Counted from the stretch's first letter, positions 22,586 to 30,977 are shown. The stretch: 32,534 nt of DNA from Gemmatimonadales bacterium UBA4456 (GCA_002390225.1 DGOW01000081.1:1-32534), one strand, 5' to 3'. Numbers and translations are program-made. The notes: generated by a model from the sequence alone, not told the origin.

Positions 22586-23704
22586 GTGCGAATCCTGGTC
22601 GTCAACTGGTTGGATCGTGAGAATCCTCAGGCTGGAGGGGCGGAGGAGCACCTTCATGCGACCTTCAGTCGGATCGCGGCGAACGGACACGATGTAACGG
22701 CGCTCGTTTCGGGATGGCCCGGTTGCGCCCGCAGAGCGAATCTGGACGGCATCGACGTCCATCGTGCGGGGCGGCGACACACCTTTTCCGTCGCGGGCCC
22801 GTTGTACTACCGGCGGGCGCTCGCTGCTCGAGGCTTCGACGTCGTTGTGGAAGACCTCAACAAAATCCCCATGTTCACCCCCTTCTGGGTGTCAGCACCG
22901 GTCGTACTCCTGGCGCATCACCTCTTCGGCACAACGGCTTTTCAGGCGGCGAGTCCGCCGGTAGCAGCGACCACCTTGGTGCTCGAACGCACAATTCCGA
23001 TGGTATACAAGGGGATCCCGTGTATCGCCGTCTCAAAGAGCACGAGGGCTGACCTCGTCGATCGTGGCCTTCGCCGAGAACTCATCGAGGTCGTACCCAA
23101 TGGGGTGGACGTGGACACGTACACCCCGCGACCCGAAACCAAGACTGTCCATCCGACGTTACTCTTCCTCGGTCGGCTCAAGCAATACAAACGGGTCGAT
23201 CTCGTCATCCAGGCGGTCGCGCGCCTCGCCGCCGACGGGATCGAGGTCCAACTTAGAGTCGGGGGTGCCGGGGATCAGGCCGATGCCCTCGAGGCGCTCG
23301 CGATCCGTCTGAAGGTGGACGATCGGGTCCGCTTCCTGGGGTTTGTCCCCAACGACGTGAAGCTCGACCTTCTGCAGAGTTCGTGGCTCCACGTCCTGAC
23401 GTCGCCCAAGGAAGGCTGGGGGATCTCGAACATCGAAGCTGCGGCCTGTGGGACCCCGACGATCGCGAGTGATGCACCTGGACTGCGTGAATCGGTCCTG
23501 CATGAGCGTACTGGTCTTCTGGTTCCCCACGATGACATCGACGCACTCGCCGATGCAATCCGGTCCTTGATTCGTGATCCTGGGCGCCGGACACGTATGT
23601 CGCTGGATGCACGCTCGTTTGCCGAGGAGTATTCATGGGACGCGTCTGCACGACGTGTAGAAGCCGTTCTGAGCCGGGTGGTCGACCGTTCAGGGCCAGC
23701 GTAA
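22586..23704 (+). CDS. GT4-family glycosyltransferase
   Basis: The 372-residue GT-B enzyme transfers a sugar from a nucleotide donor to an unknown acceptor, likely in envelope or exopolysaccharide synthesis. The N-terminal domain begins MRILVVNWLDRENPQAGGAEEHL, shortened here to its key part AGGAEEHL, which is typical of GT4. The donor domain has VVPNGVD, LLFLGRLKQYKRVDLVI and the EX7E motif with E276 and E284 (EGWGISNIE). It starts at GTG 22586, 29 bases after nusB. The enzyme has no obvious relation to either neighbour. The stop TAA lies within a 13-base dyad at 23699-23711. Confidence 0.9.
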   Translation: MRILVVNWLDRENPQAGGAEEHLHATFSRIAANGHDVTALVSGWPGCARRANLDGIDVHRAGRRHTFSVAGPLYYRRALAARGFDVVVEDLNKIPMFTPFWVSAPVVLLAHHLFGTTAFQAASPPVAATTLVLERTIPMVYKGIPCIAVSKSTRADLVDRGLRRELIEVVPNGVDVDTYTPRPETKTVHPTLLFLGRLKQYKRVDLVIQAVARLAADGIEVQLRVGGAGDQADALEALAIRLKVDDRVRFLGFVPNDVKLDLLQSSWLHVLTSPKEGWGISNIEAAACGTPTIASDAPGLRESVLHERTGLLVPHDDIDALADAIRSLIRDPGRRTRMSLDARSFAEEYSWDASARRVEAVLSRVVDRSGPA

Positions 23705-23711
23705 ATTACGC
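23699..23711. promoter_or_regulatory. 13-base AT-rich dyad upstream of hpf
   Basis: GCGTAA-A-TTACGC is a perfect inverted repeat overlapping the stop of the glycosyltransferase gene, 34 bases before the hpf ATG. It stands out as AT-rich in a GC-rich window. It could be an operator, or TAAATT within it could act as a -10 box, but no good -35 box lies 17 bases upstream. Confidence 0.3.
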
Positions 23712-23745
23712 AGAGGTTGCCATCCCATCTGACAGGAAGTGCAGG

Positions 23746-24066
23746 ATGAGAGTCGGCATCACCGGAAGGCACTGTGAGGTCCCTCAGGAGATCCTCGCCC
23801 GAACTGAGAGTCACATCGGCGGTCTTACCAAATACGAGCCCCGCGCGACTGCTGCGGAGGTCGTCTACACCGAAGAGAAGCGTACCTGTCAGGTGGAAGT
23901 GATCGTCCACATCGATGGTGCGCCGCATGTTACGGCGCACGGCGAGGGAAGCGACTTCCGCGCAGCGCTCTCGGGTGTTCTGGATCGTGTGCGCCGATTA
24001 CTCCGAGACGCTCGGTCGAAGCGCGTGGATCACAGAGCTCCGCCGCTTTCCAAAAGCGCCTCTTAG
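23746..24066 (+). CDS. hpf: Ribosome hibernation promoting factor, short form
   Basis: HPF binds the decoding centre of idle ribosomes and promotes their inactive dimer or protects them. The 106-residue product begins MRVGITGRHCEVPQ, shows KYEPRATAAEVVYTEEKRTCQVEV, and has the HGEGSDFRAALSGVLDRVRRLL helix, a good match to the S30AE domain. It lacks the C-terminal dimerisation domain of long HPF. ATG 23746 is chosen over the earlier ATG 23635 because AGGAAG at 23734-23739 precedes it and homology starts there. It heads an hpf-hprK-ptsH-ptsI cluster, an order related to the rpoN-hpf-pts cluster of Proteobacteria. Confidence 0.88.
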   Translation: MRVGITGRHCEVPQEILARTESHIGGLTKYEPRATAAEVVYTEEKRTCQVEVIVHIDGAPHVTAHGEGSDFRAALSGVLDRVRRLLRDARSKRVDHRAPPLSKSAS

Positions 24067-24076
24067 GAGTAGTCCG

Positions 24077-25018
24077 CTGACTTCCAGGTCCATCACGGTC
24101 AGGGAGATCCTGGAGGCGAAGCAGGAGACGCTCGCCCTCGAGGCCCTCACGCCGGCAGGTCTGGAGCGACGGGTAAGTGATCCGGACGTGACGGCGCCTG
24201 GACTGGCTCTTGCCGGGTACACGGCACGGGTAGTCGACGGCCGGATGTGGGTCTTCGGTGAGACGGAGATGGCCTACCTCGCCACAATGGAGCCTGCCGA
24301 AGCCTCGGCGCGACTCGGGGTGTTGTTCGGGTTCGACGTCCCGGCGGTCTTCGTCTCGAAGGGCCTCGACGTTCCCGAGTACTTCCTCGCCGCAGCATCG
24401 GCCAATGAAGTCCCGGTTCTGCGGTCACCGAAGAGCACGAAGGAGGTGTATCAGCTGCTGAAGTCCTTCCTGGAGCTTCAGCTCGCGCCGCGGACGACCC
24501 TGCATGGTTCGCTCGCCAGCGTGTACGGCGTCGGTCTGCTGTTCGTAGGCGAAAGCGGGGTTGGTAAGAGCGAGTGTGTTCTGGATCTGGTCGAGCGTGG
24601 ACACCGTCTTGTAGCGGACGATCTCGTGATCGTCACTCGCCACGGCCACGATGTGATCATGGGGCAGGGGCACGAACTCCAGGGCCACCACATGGAGATC
24701 CGTGGCGTCGGGATCATCGACATCTCGGCCTTGTTCGGTGTCCGCGCTATCCGGCAGCAGAAGAGAATCGAAGTCCTGGTCCACCTCGAACTGTGGGATC
24801 AGGATCGTGACTATTCGCGCACTGGCCTCGAGGAGGACGTCGAAGAGGTTCTCGGCGTGCCAATCCCGCGCGTGACCGTTCCGCTCAATCCGGGAAAGAA
24901 TGTCACGGTGATTGCGGAGGTCGTAGCGATGAACCATCTCCTCAAGTTCTCGGGTGTGAACTCCGCCGCGCGATTCGACCGGAAGCTCCGCCAGTACCTC
25001 GAGCAGGACTACGAGTAA
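24077..25018 (+). CDS. hprK: HPr kinase/phosphorylase, probable CTG start
   Basis: HprK phosphorylates HPr on its regulatory serine with ATP or pyrophosphate and removes the phosphate again. From CTG 24077 the protein is 313 residues, matching the usual 310. It shows ITVREILEAK at the N-terminus, SVYGVGLLFVGESGVGKSE with the Walker A motif GESGVGKSE (158-166), VADDLV (179-184), and the HprK signature EIRGVGIIDISALFG followed by IRQQKRIEV. No ATG, GTG or TTG lies near the expected start. CTG 24077 has AGGAG at 24065-24069, seven bases upstream and overlapping the hpf stop. GTG codons about 40 residues upstream would need a long overlap with hpf. Confidence 0.9.
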   Translation: MTSRSITVREILEAKQETLALEALTPAGLERRVSDPDVTAPGLALAGYTARVVDGRMWVFGETEMAYLATMEPAEASARLGVLFGFDVPAVFVSKGLDVPEYFLAAASANEVPVLRSPKSTKEVYQLLKSFLELQLAPRTTLHGSLASVYGVGLLFVGESGVGKSECVLDLVERGHRLVADDLVIVTRHGHDVIMGQGHELQGHHMEIRGVGIIDISALFGVRAIRQQKRIEVLVHLELWDQDRDYSRTGLEEDVEEVLGVPIPRVTVPLNPGKNVTVIAEVVAMNHLLKFSGVNSAARFDRKLRQYLEQDYE

Positions 25019-25020
25019 CG

Positions 25021-25086
25021 ATGTCAAGCGGACCCATACAAGGCGTGGTGATCGCATTCATTGGCGCATGGGGGATCCTCAGTTGA
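25021..25086 (+). CDS. 21-residue mini-ORF, possible remnant of deleted PTS permease genes
   Basis: An ATG two bases after the hprK stop opens a 21-codon frame with a hydrophobic core (GVVIAFIGAWGIL) that ends in TGA 25084-25086, overlapping the TTG start of HPr as TTGA. Its first residues (MSSGPIQGVVIA) resemble the start of mannose-type EIIA proteins, whose genes often lie between hprK and ptsH in related clusters. It may be a deletion scar, a leader peptide that couples hprK to ptsH, or chance. I cannot decide. Confidence 0.3.
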   Translation: MSSGPIQGVVIAFIGAWGILS

Positions 25087-25370
25087 GTGCAGGACAGTGG
25101 ATTCAGCGCACGGTGGAAATCGTGAATGTGGCCGGCCTGCATGTCCGCCCTGCGGCGGAACTCGTGAAGCTTGCGGGACGCTACTCCGCCGACATCCGCC
25201 TGGAGAAGGAAGGTCTGGAGGTGGACCTGAAAAGCATCATGGGCGTGCTCATGCTCGCAGCAGAGCGCGGTACGCAGCTGAGGATCTCAGCCAACGGCGC
25301 AGACGCGGAAGAAGCTGTCCGTGCGCTTTCGGACCTCGTCAGTCGCGGCTTCGGCGAACTGGAGGCCTGA
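25083..25370 (+). CDS. ptsH: Phosphocarrier protein HPr
   Basis: HPr takes phosphate from EI on a histidine and, in species with HprK, is also phosphorylated on a serine for regulation. Counting from TTG 25083, His20 lies in GLHVRPAAELV (the common form is GLHARPA) and the regulatory Ser51 in LKSIMGVLMLAA, so both sites are intact. The 95-residue length is slightly above the usual 88. TTG 25083 overlaps the mini-ORF stop and has GGGGGA seven bases upstream; ATG 25068 is an in-frame alternative adding five residues but lacks a ribosome site. The ptsI start follows one base after the stop. Confidence 0.92.
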   Translation: MSAGQWIQRTVEIVNVAGLHVRPAAELVKLAGRYSADIRLEKEGLEVDLKSIMGVLMLAAERGTQLRISANGADAEEAVRALSDLVSRGFGELEA

Positions 25371-25371
25371 G

Positions 25372-27150
25372 TTGTCGATCGTACTCGATGGCTCACCGGC
25401 CTCGGAGGGAATCGTCGCAGGGCCGGTCTTCGTGCTCGACTGGGGACTTCCCACGGTCGCACACGAGTCGATCGCGGACGACGCCATCGAAGACGAGATC
25501 GTTCGCTTTGACGAAGCTCGGCAGTGGGCCACAGAGCGACTTCAAGAGATCAAGGAGCAGACCGAGGGACGGCTCGGGGCGGTCGAGGCTCGCATCTTCG
25601 ATCCACAGCTTCTCATGCTCCAGGACCTAGAGGTCGTGGATGGCACGGCTCGCTACATCCGTGAAAATCGTCTGAGTGCTGCCCGGGCCTTCGAACTGCG
25701 CATGCTTGAACTGCGCTCGATGTGGAGTCGCACATCGCACCCGATGGTGCTCGATCGCCTGAACGACCTCGAAGACCTCATGATCAGGGTTCTGCGCAGA
25801 CTCCTGGGTATGAATGATCCCTCGGACCTGGACCCTCTGCAGGAAGCGGCGATCGTCGTCGCGCAGAATTTGACACCGAGCCTGATCGTGCAGCTGGATC
25901 CGGACAATGTGCTGGGCATCGCGACAGATCATGGCACAAGAACTGCGCACTGGGCCATGCTCGCTCGCTCGATGAACATTCCGGCGGCCGTCGGCCTCGG
26001 CGGCGCGTCCAAGCGCGCCTCAAACGGCCAACAGGCGATCCTCGATGGTCGGATCGGGCGGTTCGTGCTCCAGCCGGAAGAGGACGAGCGCAACCGCTTC
26101 GAGGCCCGTCGGAAGCAGCATTCCGATTGGGAGGAGGAGATTTCGGCGATCGCTGTGCTGGAATCGGTGACCCAGGACGGTCAATACGTCGAGCTACGAG
26201 GTAACTTGGATCTCCCGGGTGAGGCGGAGCGTTTACTGGCACGCGGCGCAGTAGGAATCGGGCTCTACCGCACTGAATTTCTGGTGGTCGGTCGGAATTC
26301 GATGCCCAACGAAGAAGAACAGTACGAGGCCTATCGGTACGCTGCCGAAGCGTTCCAGAACGGTGCCGTCTGTATCCGGACCTTCGACCTCGGCGGCGAC
26401 AAGTTCCCGATGTCCCTGAACATGCCCCCGGAGGAGAACCCCTTCCTGGGGTGGCGCGCAATCCGCGTGTGTCTCGATCAGCCGGACCTCTTCCGGACCC
26501 AGCTGCGGGCGCTTCTGCGTGCAACGGCACACGGCGACGTGCGGTTCATGATCCCGTTGGTCAATGACGTTGAGGAGATCCGGGAGGTCCGCGCTCTTCT
26601 GCAGGAGGAGGCAGAGGGACTTCGTCGCGACGGCATCCCGTTCAACGAGGGTTACAAGCTGGGCGTGATGATCGAGACACCGGCGGCGGCCCTCGATGCC
26701 GCCGAACTTGCGCGCTACTCGGATTTCTTCTCGATCGGCACGAATGACCTCATCCAGTACACGCTCGCCGTGGACCGAACCAATACGCGGCTTGCGAAGC
26801 TGTACAACCCGTTTCATCCGGCTGTCGTGCGGCAGCTGCATCAGGTCGCTCGGGTCGGACGAGCGGCTGGAATCGAGGTGAGCGTCTGCGGTGAGATGGC
26901 CTCTCACCCTCTGGGGGCGTTCCTGCTGATCGGTCTCGATATCACGGCACTGTCCATGGCGTGGCCGTCACTCCCGGAGATCAAACGCCTCGTGCGAGAC
27001 GTGCGTATGGAGGATGCCCGTTCGGCTGCGCGGAAGGCCCTCGCGGCGCCCACCGCCCACGATGTTACACGCTGTCTTGTCGAGGGCATTGGGGACTCGG
27101 TCGACCTGTCTGTCTTCTCTGGTCGCTGGAGCTTGTCGCTACCCGCGTGA
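25372..27150 (+). CDS. ptsI: Phosphoenolpyruvate-protein phosphotransferase (enzyme I)
   Basis: EI takes phosphate from phosphoenolpyruvate onto a histidine and passes it to HPr. The 592-residue protein has the N-terminal GSPASEGIVAGPVF, the phospho-histidine site GTRTAHWAMLARS with His193, IGLYRTEFL (296-304), the FDLGGDK segment (338-344), GVMIETPAA, SIGTNDLIQYTLAVDR and the active-site Cys506 in VCGEMA. Around His193 the usual TSHTAIMAR reads TAHWAMLAR, a mild departure. It starts at TTG 25372 with GGAGG at 25361-25365 inside the end of ptsH, six bases before the codon. No EII sugar permease follows, so the chain probably serves regulation or a permease elsewhere. Confidence 0.95.
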   Translation: MSIVLDGSPASEGIVAGPVFVLDWGLPTVAHESIADDAIEDEIVRFDEARQWATERLQEIKEQTEGRLGAVEARIFDPQLLMLQDLEVVDGTARYIRENRLSAARAFELRMLELRSMWSRTSHPMVLDRLNDLEDLMIRVLRRLLGMNDPSDLDPLQEAAIVVAQNLTPSLIVQLDPDNVLGIATDHGTRTAHWAMLARSMNIPAAVGLGGASKRASNGQQAILDGRIGRFVLQPEEDERNRFEARRKQHSDWEEEISAIAVLESVTQDGQYVELRGNLDLPGEAERLLARGAVGIGLYRTEFLVVGRNSMPNEEEQYEAYRYAAEAFQNGAVCIRTFDLGGDKFPMSLNMPPEENPFLGWRAIRVCLDQPDLFRTQLRALLRATAHGDVRFMIPLVNDVEEIREVRALLQEEAEGLRRDGIPFNEGYKLGVMIETPAAALDAAELARYSDFFSIGTNDLIQYTLAVDRTNTRLAKLYNPFHPAVVRQLHQVARVGRAAGIEVSVCGEMASHPLGAFLLIGLDITALSMAWPSLPEIKRLVRDVRMEDARSAARKALAAPTAHDVTRCLVEGIGDSVDLSVFSGRWSLSLPA

Positions 27151-27228
27151 TTGGGTAGGGTGAAGGCGCCTTTTATGGCTTCGTTCGAAGCCCTGTCTCC
27201 GCTGCACAGCCCCCGCAGGAGTCGCCCG

Positions 27229-28416
27229 TTGAGCACGACGCTCTTTACCTCGGAATCTGTGACCGAGGGCCATCCGGACAAGATCGCCGATCAGATCTCG
27301 GATTCGGTGCTCGACCACATGCTCGCTCAGGATCCGAAGTCCCGCGTGGCCTGCGAGACGCTCGTGACCACGGGTCTGGCGCTGATCGCGGGTGAGGTCA
27401 CGACCTCCGGCTACGTACACTTGCCCGATGTCGTTCGAGGAACCTTGCAGCGGATCGGGTACACGAACTCCGCGTATGGCATCGATTCCGCGACTTGTTC
27501 GGTCCTCACCAGTCTGGATCGTCAATCGCTGCACATTGCCATGGGTGTCGACACGGGCGGCGCTGGGGATCAGGGCATGATGTTCGGGTATGCCTCGGAC
27601 GAGACGCCTGAGTTCATGCCAGCCACGATCCACTACGCGCATGCCCTGACGCGTCAGCTCGCGAAGGTGCGTCGCAGTGGTGAGCTTCCCTGGGTCCGCC
27701 CAGACGGAAAATCCCAGGTGACCATCGAATTCGACGGTGACACACCCGTTCGAATCCACACCGTCGTCGTGAGCACTCAGCACGACGAGGACGTGAGTCA
27801 GGACGACATCGTGTCCGGGATTGCCGAGAAGGTCGTCAAACCCGTTCTCCCGTCAAATCTGTATGACCCCGATGACTGCATCCTTCACGTGAATCCGACG
27901 GGGCGCTTCGTGATCGGTGGCCCTCATGGGGACGCAGGTCTGACCGGTCGCAAGATCATCGTTGACACCTACGGCGGCGTGGGACGGCATGGAGGTGGCG
28001 CCTTTTCCGGAAAGGACGCGACCAAGGTGGATCGCTCCGCGGCGTATGCGTCGCGCTGGGCAGCCAAGAACGTTGTCGCAGCCGGGCTGGCGCGGCGTTG
28101 CGAGATTCAGCTCGCCTACGCGATCGGCGTGGCCGAGCCGGTGTCTGTTCATGTCACGACATTCGGTACGAGTGAGCTTCCCGAGGACGTGCTGTCCGAG
28201 GCGGTTTCGGAGGTGTTCGATTTCCGCCCGGCCACCATCATCGAAACGCTGGGACTGCGTAACCCGATCTTCACTCCGACTGCAGCGTACGGACACTTCG
28301 GACGTACACCGGAGACTCGTGTTCCCGATTCCTCCGAGAGCGGGGAAGAGGTCCGGTTCTTCTCCTGGGAGGACACGAACCGGGTGGACGACCTCAAGAC
28401 CGCTGCGGGGGCCTGA
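27229..28416 (+). CDS. metK: S-adenosylmethionine synthetase
   Basis: The enzyme makes S-adenosylmethionine from methionine and ATP, the methyl donor that RlmD also needs. From TTG 27229 the protein has 395 residues and begins STTLFTSESVTEGHPDKIAD, the usual N-terminus, with His15 in the GHPDK motif, GAGDQGMMFGYA (111-122), and DTYGGVGRHGGGAFSGKD. AGGAG at 27217-27221 is seven bases before this TTG. ATG 27175 and TTG 27151 are in frame but would add an unusual extension, and ATG 27175 has a poorer ribosome site. No SAM riboswitch is visible in the 78 bases after ptsI. Confidence 0.96.
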   Translation: MSTTLFTSESVTEGHPDKIADQISDSVLDHMLAQDPKSRVACETLVTTGLALIAGEVTTSGYVHLPDVVRGTLQRIGYTNSAYGIDSATCSVLTSLDRQSLHIAMGVDTGGAGDQGMMFGYASDETPEFMPATIHYAHALTRQLAKVRRSGELPWVRPDGKSQVTIEFDGDTPVRIHTVVVSTQHDEDVSQDDIVSGIAEKVVKPVLPSNLYDPDDCILHVNPTGRFVIGGPHGDAGLTGRKIIVDTYGGVGRHGGGAFSGKDATKVDRSAAYASRWAAKNVVAAGLARRCEIQLAYAIGVAEPVSVHVTTFGTSELPEDVLSEAVSEVFDFRPATIIETLGLRNPIFTPTAAYGHFGRTPETRVPDSSESGEEVRFFSWEDTNRVDDLKTAAGA

Positions 28417-28480
28417 CGGGACCGCACGCGGGCGGGGAGGCGGTAGAACCCCTGCGAGACTCGGGAGTATTGGGGACGTC

Positions 28481-28497
28481 GCGGGTCGCTGACCCGT
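28481..28497 (+). terminator. Weak hairpin between metK and the nuclease-family gene
   Basis: GCGGGTC (28481-28487), loop GCT, GACCCGT (28491-28497) pair over 7 positions with one terminal G-U. Only TT follows directly, so it is a weak terminator candidate. The rest of the 111-base gap (28417-28527) shows no promoter or RNA gene that I can recognise. Confidence 0.3.
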
Positions 28498-28527
28498 TCA
28501 GCCCATCGTCACGGAGCAAACGAGCGC

Positions 28528-29070
28528 GTGCTGGTCGAAGTGAGGGTTCAGAGTCTGGCTCTGGATCGAAGCACGAACACCCCCGTCGTCATCCTTCAGG
28601 AGGTCGACGGCGATCGGGTGTTGCCGATCTGGATCGGGCCGGCGGAGGCGAGTTCGATTGCGATGCGTCTGGCCGAAATGGACAGCCCCCGTCCGCTCAC
28701 GCACGATCTCTTCTGCTCGGTCCTTCAGCAGCTCGGTGGGGTGGTCACCAAGGTGATCATCACCAGGGTTCAAAAGAGCACCTATTACGCCGAGTTGGTC
28801 GTCAGCCGGAATGGCGAGGTCATCAGCATCGATGCCCGACCCTCGGACTCGATTGCCGTAGCGCTGAGAGCCGATGCGCGGATCATGGCCGATGACTCCC
28901 TCCTCGAGATCGCTACGATCGAGATTGCAGAGGAAGAGTCAGTCGGTGATCCCGAATCCGTCATGGAGCGCATCGAGGTCATCGACCATGACAAGGAAAT
29001 GGGACCCGAGGAGCTCAAGGAGCACCTCCGCCGTCTCAACCCCGAGGATTTTGGTCGCTTCATCCCCTGA
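28528..29070 (+). CDS. Bifunctional nuclease family protein (DUF151)
   Basis: The first 135 residues match the BFN/DUF151 family: VEVRVQSLALDRSTNTPVV, LPIWIGPAEASSIAMRL, RPLTHDLFCSVLQQLG and the DARPSDSIAVALR segment. Plant and some bacterial members were reported to have nuclease activity on DNA and RNA; the natural role in bacteria is unsettled. The last 45 residues are an acidic tail (EEESVGDPESVMER onward) ending GRFIP. The start is GTG 28528, with GGAG at 28513-28516, an 11-base spacing. Its 3-prime end overlaps the start proposed for the next gene. Confidence 0.88.
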   Translation: MLVEVRVQSLALDRSTNTPVVILQEVDGDRVLPIWIGPAEASSIAMRLAEMDSPRPLTHDLFCSVLQQLGGVVTKVIITRVQKSTYYAELVVSRNGEVISIDARPSDSIAVALRADARIMADDSLLEIATIEIAEEESVGDPESVMERIEVIDHDKEMGPEELKEHLRRLNPEDFGRFIP

Positions 29071-30214
29071 TCCCAGGGGGCGCACCGAGCGAGGCGAGGT
29101 ACGCAGGAGTGGCAGGCTCCGGACGATCGGTCTCTGGCTCATCGTTCTGGCTGTGGGGTGCATGCCTGCGGCGGTTCACGGGCAGAACCCGATTCTGTCC
29201 GGCACCGCCTTCTTGGGGGACACCGTCATGTCCGAGGGCACAGTCGTGTTACACCATCTGTCCCAGGGCATCCAGGGCGAGTTGGACTCACTGCGGCTCG
29301 GGCCTGGTGGGTCGTTCCGTTTCACGCTGCCGAGCGCCCCTGATCCCACCCTCAGCGACATCTTCTTCGCCTCGGTACGGCACGACGGTGTGCTGTACTT
29401 CGGACCGATGATTACCGTTTCGGAGCAGCTCGATTCCCTTTATCAGGTGAACGCATACGATACGTTGCTGGCGCCGACGGAAGGCCTGCCGGTCACGCTC
29501 CAGTCACGAAGCGTCTTCATCGAGCCGGATTCGACCGACTGGCGTGTCACGGATCTCTTCGAGCTCCGCAATGACGAGCCTCGGACTATTGTAGCGCGCT
29601 CCGGAGGATACACATGGCGCCATCCCATGCCGGCCGGGGTTCGAGAGGTGGATGCGGGGGAAGGAGAGCTGGCCGCAGATGCGGCTCAGTTCCTGAATGG
29701 AGAAGTCGTCGCACGGGCGGCCCTGCCTCCCGGTGGCCGCCTCTTCGTCGTCCGCTACCGGATCGACTCTCTGTTCATCCCTTTGCCGGTCCAGACCGGG
29801 ACCGAGCGACTCGATGTGCTGGTCCGAGAGCCGGCGCCGACCATTGCAATCGATGGGCTGGAGTTCATGGAACGGCAGGAATTTGAAGCCGGGTCTACGT
29901 ATAGGCGCTTCGCTGGCGCAAATCTGGTGGGCCCGGCTATTACGATCGTGCAGACGGAGGATATCACACCGCCCAGAGTGGAATGGGCCGCAGTCCTGCT
30001 CGCTCTGATTCTCACGGCGGCCGGGGTCGTGGTGCTGCGCCCCCGCTCGACGAACAAGCCTGTCGCGGTCCCCGCGCTCGACCGACAGCAGCTACTCCTG
30101 CAGGTCGCTCGGCTGGATGAAGGCTTTGATCGCTCGCCTCGGTCTGATACAGAGCGACAGGCCTACGAGCAGCGCCGCTCCGAGCTTCTTCGACGCGCTC
30201 GGTCGTTGAGCTGA
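29051..30214 (+). CDS. Envelope protein of unknown family with C-terminal membrane anchor
   Basis: I do not recognise this protein of about 387 residues. The N-terminus has an Arg-rich stretch and a hydrophobic core (IGLWLIVLAVG) ending PAAVHGQ, a likely signal peptide. The middle reads like beta-sandwich modules. The first (LSGTAFLGDTVMSEGTVVLH) resembles carboxypeptidase-regulatory-like or other Ig-type folds. Near the end WAAVLLALILTAAGVVVL is a clear membrane helix followed by basic residues and a charged helical tail with the segment LLLQVARLDEGFD. So the bulk would face the periplasm and the tail the cytosol. The start is uncertain: there is no ATG or GTG before the signal peptide, and TTG 29051, inside the preceding gene, is the best option. 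Confidence 0.65.
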   Translation: MVASSPDPRGRTERGEVRRSGRLRTIGLWLIVLAVGCMPAAVHGQNPILSGTAFLGDTVMSEGTVVLHHLSQGIQGELDSLRLGPGGSFRFTLPSAPDPTLSDIFFASVRHDGVLYFGPMITVSEQLDSLYQVNAYDTLLAPTEGLPVTLQSRSVFIEPDSTDWRVTDLFELRNDEPRTIVARSGGYTWRHPMPAGVREVDAGEGELAADAAQFLNGEVVARAALPPGGRLFVVRYRIDSLFIPLPVQTGTERLDVLVREPAPTIAIDGLEFMERQEFEAGSTYRRFAGANLVGPAITIVQTEDITPPRVEWAAVLLALILTAAGVVVLRPRSTNKPVAVPALDRQQLLLQVARLDEGFDRSPRSDTERQAYEQRRSELLRRARSLS

Positions 30215-30217
30215 CCT

Positions 30218-30977
30218 GTGGCACCTGTCACCACCCGAGCTGTGCTCCTGCGCGGGCACGACTACGGGGATACCAGTCGGATCCTGCGCTTCTTCACCAA
30301 AGATCATGGACTCGTCAGCGTCATTGCTCGAGGCGTCAGGGGCCGAAGCGGGAAGGGGGCGACGACCCTCGCGACCTTCGCGTCCGGCGATCTGACGGTG
30401 TACATGAAAGCGCAACGTGATCTGCATACGATGAAGGACTTCGCTTGCGCGGCTACGCGGGATGAATTGGCGGCGCACCTGCTTCGCTTCTCCGCGGCCT
30501 CTGCCGCTGCGGAACTCGTGCTCTCTCACGCGGAAGCTGATCCTCAGCCGGGTGTATTCGATACACTGGAATCCGGGCTGGACGCTCTGGGGGTCGCTGA
30601 GCCCGGCGTTCTTCCCGGGACGGCGCTGGCGGTTCTCTGGACCATCACGGAGTCCTTCGGTTTCGCTCCTCAGCTCGACGGCTGTGTCCGGTGCGATGAG
30701 CCCCTCGATGACGAGGAGGTCGGGCGCTTCGACTTCTCCGCGGGAGGGATGCGCTGCGCGGAGTGTTCGGAGGATGCGGCAGGCCCACGCGTCGGGCCGA
30801 TTGCTCGCACTCAGCTGGTCACGCTTCTGGCAGGGCAGGTGCCGGTCGGCCTGAGCCACACGCGCCGCCACCTCGGGCTCGTCTCGGACTTCATTGCCTA
30901 CCACGTGGTCAGCAGACCCCTCAAGTCTCTTCGCTTCCTTGGAAGCATGCTTCCTTCAGACGACGCGGAGATGCCTG

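Noticed and set aside
27151..27228. SAM riboswitch upstream of metK
   Set aside because: The 78 bases after ptsI are shorter than the common SAM-I class and show no conserved core that I recognise; the only symmetry is the loopless palindrome AAGGCGCCTT at 27163-27172.
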